Position numbers and translations under genes: made by a program
From: Telmatactis stephensoni
Taxonomy: Eukaryota; Cnidaria; Anthozoa; Actiniaria; Isophelliidae
DNA length: 64,000 nt
Direction of reading: 5' to 3'
Assembly: GCA_029948255.1 (NCBI GenBank)
Contig: JALIZF010001696.1
Coordinates: forward strand, 1 to 64,000
Part shown: piece by piece, positions 58,901-64,000 of the stretch
How positions within the stretch are numbered: position 1 is the first letter of the stretch
Layout: the number at the start of each line of letters is the position of its first letter
The notes under the pieces: generated by a model
What the model saw: only the letters and a program-made list of their open reading frames with translations
Told to the model about the DNA's origin: nothing
Databases searched by the model: none

Positions 58901-59607
58901 TAAGTAGTGAAAATACTCCTCAATGTAGACATGATCGATCATTAATCATTATCATTAACTATTACAATTGTTTAAAATCTGATTAATGACTGTCACATTT
59001 TAGCATTTAATTGGGCAGTGGTAACATTGACAGTTGCAAGAGCCAATCGCATTACACCCTCTCAAATAAATTGATTGCCGGACTAATACCAGCTACGATT
59101 CAAATCGCTAAAGCAATCACATGAAAGTAGAGGGTTTCCCAAGTGTGCAGAAAGTTACCATTGTTTAACATGAAAATATTGTTTTCTTTGAAACTGTGAA
59201 AGCACTTTAAAAATTACAAAATCGTAACTCGCTGCATCAGTTGACACCGCAAATCTTTAGGGAGATCACAGTATTATACTATTCGTACAAATATGGAAAA
59301 TGGGAAATCCGTTGAAAAGATGAGTTAAAGATCGAAGTGCGTGGACGTGGATGTTTGAAACAGTTCCTGGCACATATTAATAATCGACTTAATTAGGAAT
59401 TCCAGAGATGATTATGCAGCATAATCATAGGTAAAACACATAGTGAAAGGGGAAAAACATATATCTCTGTGCAGTGGTCCCACTGGACGCATTTCGATTC
59501 AGGTGCAATGATTTGAAAGATCAATGCCTGATGTACAAATAGCTATAAAAAGTGTCCCTCTATCCTTTAATCACAAGCCTTTCCTCTTTTTATTTTATCC
59601 AGCTTGA
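46616..59607 (+). CDS. Gene 3: secreted 8-Cys and three-vWA-domain protein (predicted 692 aa)
   Basis: Join 46616-46709, 48501-48647, 49318-49667, 50194-50428, 51243-51263, 52061-52413, 53870-54107, 56960-57001, 57201-57553, 58659-58899 and 59603-59607; 2079 nt including stop, frame closed. Order: signal peptide; 8-Cys module; type-A vWA; 7-residue linker; type-B vWA; Pro-rich linker; second type-A vWA; tail ending CQT. All three domains keep MIDAS residues and bracketing cysteines. Genes 1 and 2 end after the type-B domain, so the third domain is an added module. A second end is possible: 54107 could splice to 54975-54997 (DYTDNTI, stop), giving 486 aa with the architecture of gene 2. The downstream type-A exons have no signal peptide or TATA box of their own, which favours one gene. 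Role inferred as extracellular adhesion or matrix. Confidence 0.8.
47005..47155. mobile_element. Hairpin element in gene 3 intron 1
   Basis: ATGTCTCTGTACTGTGATAT through GGAAGATGTAGAGCA faces the reverse at 47100-47155. GCGCGC runs flank it at 46904 and 47154. Gene 2 intron 1 lacks this hairpin. Confidence 0.65.
47190..48500. other. Gene 3 intron 1, remainder
   Basis: No gene. 47290-47700 resembles 28260-28500 of gene 2 intron 1 (CCTAACAATATTCGGAAGTA; ACGATTTCGACATG), showing the introns are paralogous. Purine run 48330-48390 precedes the 8-Cys exon, as in gene 2. Confidence 0.5.
48501..48647 (+). CDS. Gene 3 exon 2: 8-cysteine module
   Basis: 147-nt phase 1-1 exon: SNEICPKVEKYKSKAECNEL, then CQKCGKVQRCCPTENCYLSC. 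The eight cysteines are spaced as in gene 2. The longer frame starting at 48504 is an out-of-frame shadow. Confidence 0.82.
49318..49667 (+). CDS. Gene 3 exon 3: type-A vWA domain 1, first half
   Basis: Phase 1 in, phase 0 out. EVCVTPVDLMLILDRSGSIL, then HVSIITFSTPDDQHVDVAFD and NTYIDMAFDKANEYF. Sequon NVT just before the donor. Confidence 0.9.
50194..50428 (+). CDS. Gene 3 exon 4: type-A vWA domain 1, second half
   Basis: Phase 0 in, phase 1 out. LCVLLTDGKQSSNAKPSINS, then KGVTVFAFGFGTEEAVDENQ, ending EKCP. Confidence 0.9.
51243..51263 (+). CDS. Gene 3 exon 5: 21-nt linker microexon
   Basis: Reads AQPNPKL in phase 1-1 between CTTTTACAG and GTAAGT. Same position as the 36-nt linker of gene 2, and the last residues (PKL) match. 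Confidence 0.75.
52061..52413 (+). CDS. Gene 3 exon 6: type-B vWA domain 2, first half
   Basis: Phase 1 in, phase 0 out. [18 protein letters not shown] is two residues shorter than its paralogues at the start (PCPVD against PCPLPVD). [17 protein letters not shown] and [14 protein letters not shown] are present. Confidence 0.9.
52852..52909. repeat. (TTG)n microsatellite
   Basis: About 19 TTG triplets in intron 6 of gene 3. The poly-Leu frame is an artefact. Confidence 0.95.
53596..53807. mobile_element. 212-bp foldback element splitting a conserved intron end
   Basis: Arms of about 85 bp (GACAGATAATTTTGTTTCTT through AAGCTTTCGGACCTTCCGTC) face each other. In gene 2 the sequence on either side is continuous (GTTTTTCCTCTTTTTCTG at 41510-41527), which shows the empty site. 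Confidence 0.8.
53870..54107 (+). CDS. Gene 3 exon 7: type-B vWA domain 2, second half
   Basis: Phase 0 in, phase 1 out. VCILMTDGMQTDFKVHYTPP, then [20 protein letters not shown], ending SKNCN. Donor GTAGGC. Confidence 0.9.
54975..54997 (+). CDS. Possible alternative terminal exon of gene 3
   Basis: A strong acceptor (TTGTCTCTTCCAG) is followed in the correct phase by DYTDNTI and TAA. Using it would end the protein after domain 2. No clear AATAAA was found immediately downstream, so this is uncertain. Confidence 0.3.
56056..56096. repeat. GC-rich perfect hairpin
   Basis: CTCGCGCGGGCC, TTC, then GGCCCGCGCGGGAG with flanking CTCCG and GAGCTCCG. It lies in the CpG-rich stretch 55910-56100 inside an AT-rich intron and is probably part of a transposon. 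Confidence 0.7.
56464..56600 (+). mobile_element. SINE fragment with B-box
   Basis: TCGGGGGTTCGAGACC fits a Pol III B-box and is followed by ACCAACACTAGTGACTGGTT, shared with 15940-15960. Confidence 0.5.
56960..57001 (+). CDS. Gene 3 exon 8: Pro-rich linker
   Basis: A 42-nt phase 1-1 exon reading AKPAPPPTAKSLKE after CTTTTGCAG; the donor GTTAGC is weak. It connects domain 2 to the extra domain 3. Confidence 0.7.
57201..57553 (+). CDS. Gene 3 exon 9: type-A vWA domain 3, first half
   Basis: Phase 1 in, phase 0 out. EVCTVPVDLMLILDRSGSIK, then HVAIITFSGKYSGDTIVEMS and LTYINLAFDKANDLF. MIDAS intact. Confidence 0.9.
58659..58899 (+). CDS. Gene 3 exon 10: type-A vWA domain 3, second half
   Basis: Phase 0 in, phase 1 out. 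LCILLTDGNQTHSDKIDPSE, then KGVTVLAFGFGDKAAVDEAQ, ending EKCQ. Donor GTAAGT. Confidence 0.9.
59603..59607 (+). CDS. Gene 3 exon 11: terminal exon
   Basis: Acceptor TTTTATCCAG, then one Thr codon completed across the junction and TGA. Homologous to the gene 1 terminal exon but with the acceptor moved nine bases downstream. Confidence 0.65.
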
Positions 59608-59839
59608 AGCCTACAGCAACATACAAAACTGAAATGGACTTTATGGCAAAGAATCAAGAACTCAATACGGAATTCAACTAATGTAGTCTTAATTTGAAGC
59701 ATTTGTAAACTAATGTGTTAGTATAAAAATGACTGACTGCTGTTTTCACGTTTAAGTAAAATATGCAAATTGGAAAGATGTTCCAACAGTCACAAAAGTG
59801 TAGATAAATTTAGAATTAAATATTGTAAAGACTGAAGTC

Positions 59840-59845
59840 AATAAA
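59840..59845 (+). terminator. Poly(A) signal of gene 3
   Basis: AATAAA about 230 bp after the stop in the conserved GACTGAAGTCAATAAA context. Confidence 0.7.
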
Positions 59846-59859
59846 ACATGTAGAATAAT

Positions 59860-61235
59860 CATGTCGTGTGCAAAACAAGTGTCATTCAGTGGACTGGGTC
59901 CATATGTAGACCAGTCATGCGTTGTCTTTCATAATTAGACGAGATAGACGTTTCCATGAATCATATGAAACACATGCAGTACATGGCTAACATGTTAACA
60001 TTTATTCGCCCTGTTATCTGTAAATACAAGTGGAATTCTATAGGAAAATTCATTGGATGACGAGGGAATTCCACGTTGAATTTCACGAGAAAAACGATAT
60101 CGCACGAGTCGTTTTTTCGAAAAATATTGCAATGTTGCGCGCAACAGACCGTGTGTTAACCCCTACAACAGGCGCGCCCAATGCCCCAGAAAAAGCTCGG
60201 TTATACTTCTGTAGCTGTTGCACAAAACGGTGCGCGATGTGTTGCAAGGTTGGTATGGCTTCAGAAAAAGAACTCGTTTCTACTTCTCTAACTGTTACTG
60301 GCACCTGTTGCAGGGTCGGACATATGCACGATGCATGTTGTGTACAATGTTACAAGCTATAGGGAAAAAAACATCTTGTGTTCTGGGTTTCTACAAATTA
60401 AGCAACAAGCCCCATTAACAATAGCCCCAGCGGAGGTCGCATGAGACTATGTATAGGATAATTCGTCAGGCAGAGCAGTGAATCACTTGAAAGATTTCAC
60501 CATGTATTGAAAGCACTATGAAAGATTTCAAAGGTTTACTTTTTTGTGTTATTAAGTTTCTAGGCAGAAGTGACATTTCCCAATATTTTGAATACGACAA
60601 TATAAAAACTTGCGCGAGTTTGGCATTCTGCATTACGAGATTCTCTGTGGAGTTTTCGGGGATACATTTTGACGAGATCAGTTATAATTTAATTTCTCGT
60701 CTACTTACACAATTAAATCGACCATGTAACTAACAAATTTGGTGTTAATATTGAAGAACAAACGCGGTTAACTTATAAAATAACTTACCTTTGCTGATGT
60801 CTTAATCTGATTAGCTCTATAGGGATATTCCTGAAATAAGAAACGTGGATTCCAACTTAATAACATCTTCAGTGAGGCCGATCATTTCACTTTGGAACGG
60901 AAATAAAAATCCATAAGTAATAGCGTACGTAACGGCTTGAAGCTTGCTGTACTTTAAATAATCATGGAAATTTATTGATCCCTCTTCAATCGACTAGATT
61001 TTGATTGGTTCTTCTATCTCCCTGGGGAATTGGGACAAATCGATGAAGTAAAACAATGCAGACAAGCTCGATGTTCCTGAAAACTTATTCTTTTATTTTC
61101 TCTTTCTATTTATTTACAAAACAGCTATTTTTTGATAGCTGGACTCTGATTGGTTCATTTCTTTCCCTGGGGAGTATTAGCATTATAATGAAACTTCGCC
61201 GAATAGACTACCCCGATTAGTCATTAGAATTATTA
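59860..61235. other. Intergenic DNA after gene 3
   Basis: No supported gene. 60120-60360 has many TTGCGCGCAAC, TGTTGCA and TGTACA words, probably transposon-end sequence. The 110-codon frame at 60030-60362 is Cys-rich only because of these words. Confidence 0.4.
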
Positions 61236-61239
61236 AGTG

Positions 61240-61535
61240 TCTAGGTAGCGCAGCGGTCTAAGGTGATATCTAAAGGTATGGATTAGGGTCCGGATATCGT
61301 CTCCCTCCCTGGCCTTCGGGCTAAGATAACTGTAATATGTAGCACCGGGATAGCGTGGATGGGGCCGAAATCTTCATCCGTAACGTAAGTCGATTCGATG
61401 TCTCAGCTTCTCAGAATGTCTCGGGAGAATCGTCCCAAAATTTTCTTTTCTTTTTTTTCTTTTTACAGTTATTCATTCAGTCTGTTATTTTATTTCCGGG
61501 GGGTGGTCTTTAAGGGGTTACAGGTTCGATCCTCG
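61240..61535 (+). mobile_element. tRNA-like SINE with widely separated A and B boxes
   Basis: GTCTAGGTAGCGCAGCGGTC at 61238-61257 followed by TAAGG resembles the head of a Leu/Ser-type tRNA. GGTTCGATCCT at 61523-61533 fits a B-box. They are about 270 bp apart, so this is an interrupted or composite SINE, not a working tRNA gene. Confidence 0.45.
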
Positions 61536-62165
61536 TCGACGGCGGGTTCTTTTCTGACTTCTTCTTTTCTTCATTTTTCCCGTTTCTTTCTCAAGCTTTA
61601 CGTTAAAATTACATTTTTTGAACTTGTTTTTAAATGTTTGGTGTTTTTAATATTTTTTCTGATAAATTTCATTTTGATTTTTTATTTTTAATTATAATTA
61701 TTCATATATCTCACTGCATTGTTTCTGTGGGGTGCAATTCCCAGACATTACAAATTTCTTTCTTTTTTTCCTTTTTTCCTTTTCTTTTTTCGGATGTCTG
61801 GACGTTTTTTCCTTTTTTTCGAATATCAGGAGATTTTTTCTCGCAGGTAATCATACTTTTATTTACTTCTAAATACCTATTTGAATAATAAAATTGGAAA
61901 CCATTTCTTACAAAATTCCTGATTTACATTAGAATTTGTCCCCGTAGCATGAATTTAATAAAATTTTATGCGTCAGGTAGCAAATGCATACAATTATTTT
62001 ATCCTACACTAAGCCCACAACATAGAAAATACTGCAAATAATGGCAATGTCTCATGGGAAGAGACAGTTGAATACCGCCGAATATACAACGGCTTTCCTG
62101 CTTTCTGATTGGCTGTATTTCCTATGGTGTGGGATAAAACACGACACAATGCCTGGTTCACGCTA

Positions 62166-62405
62166 ACGACGCAAGACGACGCAAGACAACAGAAAACCAC
62201 GCAAGACCACGCACGATGACTCAACACAACGCATGCAAGACGACGCAAGACAACGAAAGACGAAGCAAGACGACGCAAGACGACGCAAGACAACGAAAGA
62301 CGACGCAAGACAACGAAAGACAACGAAAGACAACGAAAGACGAAGCAAGACAACGCAAGACGACGAAATTAAAGACAGTGAAAGACGACGCAAGCCCACG
62401 CAAGA
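62166..62405. repeat. Minisatellite of ACGACGCAAG-type units
   Basis: About 23 units of 10 bp with variants ACAACGAAAG, ACGAAGCAAG and CCACGCAAG. The frames across it, rich in Arg/Lys/Thr on one strand and Ser/Leu/Val on the other, are artefacts. Confidence 0.9.
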
Positions 62406-63042
62406 AAAATAAAACCTTCCGTTCTTTTGCGCTAGCGTTTATGCTTGTGTCGCTACTTTTACAGGTGAAAACACGAGCTTGGCGTTGTCTTGCTTCGATA
62501 GTGAAAACCAAGCTATCGTTTTCACTGTTCTCCGATTACATGCTGTATGTGGCACCTGAGCGACGAACACCAGAACGTTCCATTTGAATACGCAAATAGG
62601 GGTGAGGGGAGGAGGTAACAAGCTATCCCTGAGTTCCGAGACTTAAATAAGCATTAATCTTTATTTTTGAACTCAATATTTGCCATGATGTTTGAAAAAA
62701 TAAGTCATTTTGAGAGCATTTCTAACAGGGTATTTTGGCTTTAAACCTGGAAATGACCGTTACTAGACATAATCCACAGATAATCAGATTGGGAAGCCTG
62801 CGGCTAGCTGTGCTTGTGAAAGAGTGTTGCCCCGTGAAAGATTTTAGTTGCCTGTGAAAGACTTGTGTACTGTGAAACAGTTTGTTGTGTTCTGTGGAAG
62901 ATTGTTGTGTTCCACGAAACTTTGTTGTATTTCACATTGTACCAAAAAATAACTGAAAGAGCTGTAAAATCTGAAATATCACTAAAATAAATTACCTGCA
63001 TCTAACTGGTGTTCCTGGCATGGTATTCTTCTTTTCAGTTTT

Positions 63043-63990
63043 GCCATCCTGACTCCATCCTCGGGGACCCAGGGCGAAAGGGGAGGGGAAGGACCGGAGG
63101 GGGAGGGGGAGGGGGAAGGAAAGGATAAGGGGAAAAGGACGCCCTGGGCATTTGACTACCCCAAACCATTTCCAACGGCAAAACTTAATCCTATTAGGGA
63201 TATCCCACGTAAACAAGGTCATATAGCAAGAATATCTGGCACATCTCAATTAACGCTTGGATGCTATGACAGTTAACATGTTCATATCAAACAATTGCCT
63301 TAAAAAACCTGTCGTTCGTATTCACATCCATATATGGTAATCTTACCTTATTTGGAAGTACGTTTGAACTCTTTTTTGGTGTTTTTCTTGGTTTTTAAAG
63401 CCCAAAATTGCCCAAAACTTACAGAAGTGATAGCGAAAAGACTACTTAACACCGCCATCTTGTAAATACCCCGTATGTAGATAAAGGGAGCCCGATTCTC
63501 AAAAACACAGGGATCCCACACGAACGACATACAATTGTTTGATATGTGTGTGTCAAGTTCGGCTGCACTGCACCGAGATCAGGCAAAATTTGGTATTAAG
63601 TCAAACTTTTCCCGAATCCTGTGGGTAGCTTTGCAAACACATCTTGTTTCTGAATAATTTTCGATACAACCAGCTTCTGTTTCTGTTTAATGTTTTCACG
63701 TGTCCGCTCGCTTTGTTTAAGAGGTGTTGCAATGCGTGGGGTCAACTTGTTTCACTTGTAATTTTCTGAGACGAATCGAGCTCAACCGCACAAATGCTTC
63801 TGATTGGCCTCATTATAATTAAATTATAATGAGGCCAATCAGAGAGAGGATTAAGTTTTGCCGTTGGAAATGGTTTGGGGTAGTCAAATGCCCAGGGCGT
63901 CCTTTTCCCCTTGTCCCAGTTTCCTTCCCCCTCCCCCTCCCCCTCCGGTCCTTCCCTTCCCCTTTCGCCCTGGGTCCCCGAGGATGGCCT
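63043..63990. mobile_element. Large inverted-repeat element at the window end
   Basis: CTCCATCCTCGGGGACCCAG through GGGCATTTGACTACCCCAAA and CCGTTGGAAATGG faces the reverse at 63848-63990. Inside is a smaller pair (TATCAAACAATTG at 63287 against 63530) and a perfect palindrome GCCTCATTATAATT/AATTATAATGAGGC at 63809-63836. It may continue past the window. Confidence 0.75.
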
Positions 63991-64000
63991 GACTCCAACA

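Noticed and set aside
57201..59607. A separate fourth gene
   Set aside because: No signal peptide exon or TATA box between 54107 and 57201, and an in-phase linker exon at 56960 joins it to gene 3. Not fully excluded, because an alternative end exists at 54975.
60030..60362. Cys-rich 110-aa secreted-like frame
   Set aside because: No signal peptide, and the cysteines come from repeated TGTTGCA/TGT words typical of a repeat.
61238..61320. Functional tRNA gene
   Set aside because: Only the 5' third resembles a tRNA; no anticodon stem or T-arm at normal distance.
62009..62587. Overlapping Ser/Leu/Val-rich and Lys/Thr/Arg-rich frames
   Set aside because: Translation of the 10-bp minisatellite; no domain, no splice context.

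Overview
The window is animal (metazoan) genomic DNA. Genes are split into short exons with consensus GT/AG introns of about 0.3-4 kb, the base composition is AT-rich, and the spaces between exons are packed with foldback and miniature transposons, microsatellites and retroelement scraps. The main content is a tandem array, all on the + strand, of secreted proteins built from von Willebrand factor A (vWA) domains. This style of gene and repeat fits an anthozoan cnidarian, most likely a stony coral. That assignment is inference from protein and repeat character; no species-specific marker was identified.

Layout: (1) 1-3.5 kb, the 3' end of a damaged vWA gene copy (psi-A), a near duplicate of the 3' end of gene 1. 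(2) 8.5-21.6 kb, gene 1: signal peptide and two vWA domains, predicted 451 aa. (3) 23.3 kb, a lone dead vWA half-exon. (4) 27.8-43.8 kb, gene 2: signal peptide, an 8-cysteine module and two vWA domains, predicted 489 aa. (5) 46.5-59.9 kb, gene 3: signal peptide, the 8-cysteine module and three vWA domains, predicted 692 aa, with a possible shorter form that stops after domain 2. (6) 59.9-64 kb, repeats only. All three reading frames close exactly when the proposed exons are joined (1356, 1470 and 2079 nt including stop).

The array has a strict exon grammar. Each vWA domain is two exons split by a phase-0 intron just before the strand carrying the third metal-site aspartate (the TDG motif). 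Each domain, the 8-Cys module and each Pro-rich linker is bounded by phase-1 introns. Modules can therefore be added, lost or skipped without a frameshift, and gene 3 appears to have gained a domain in this way. Two vWA types alternate: type A (motif LDRSGSI) and type B (motif LDSSNSI). All seven intact domains keep the MIDAS metal-binding motif and a pair of cysteines bracketing the domain. No transmembrane segment is seen after the signal peptides, so the products are predicted to be soluble extracellular or matrix proteins, as in the matrilin and collagen-VI-like vWA families. Their ligand cannot be read from the sequence.

Around the genes are a roughly 600-bp perfect CCT triplet array, a pentanucleotide array abutting a Harbinger-like MITE, several long palindromic elements (one of about 2 kb with a nested insertion whose empty site survives in its other arm), elements carrying repeated CACGTG palindromes, and fragments of non-LTR retrotransposons and tRNA-derived SINEs.
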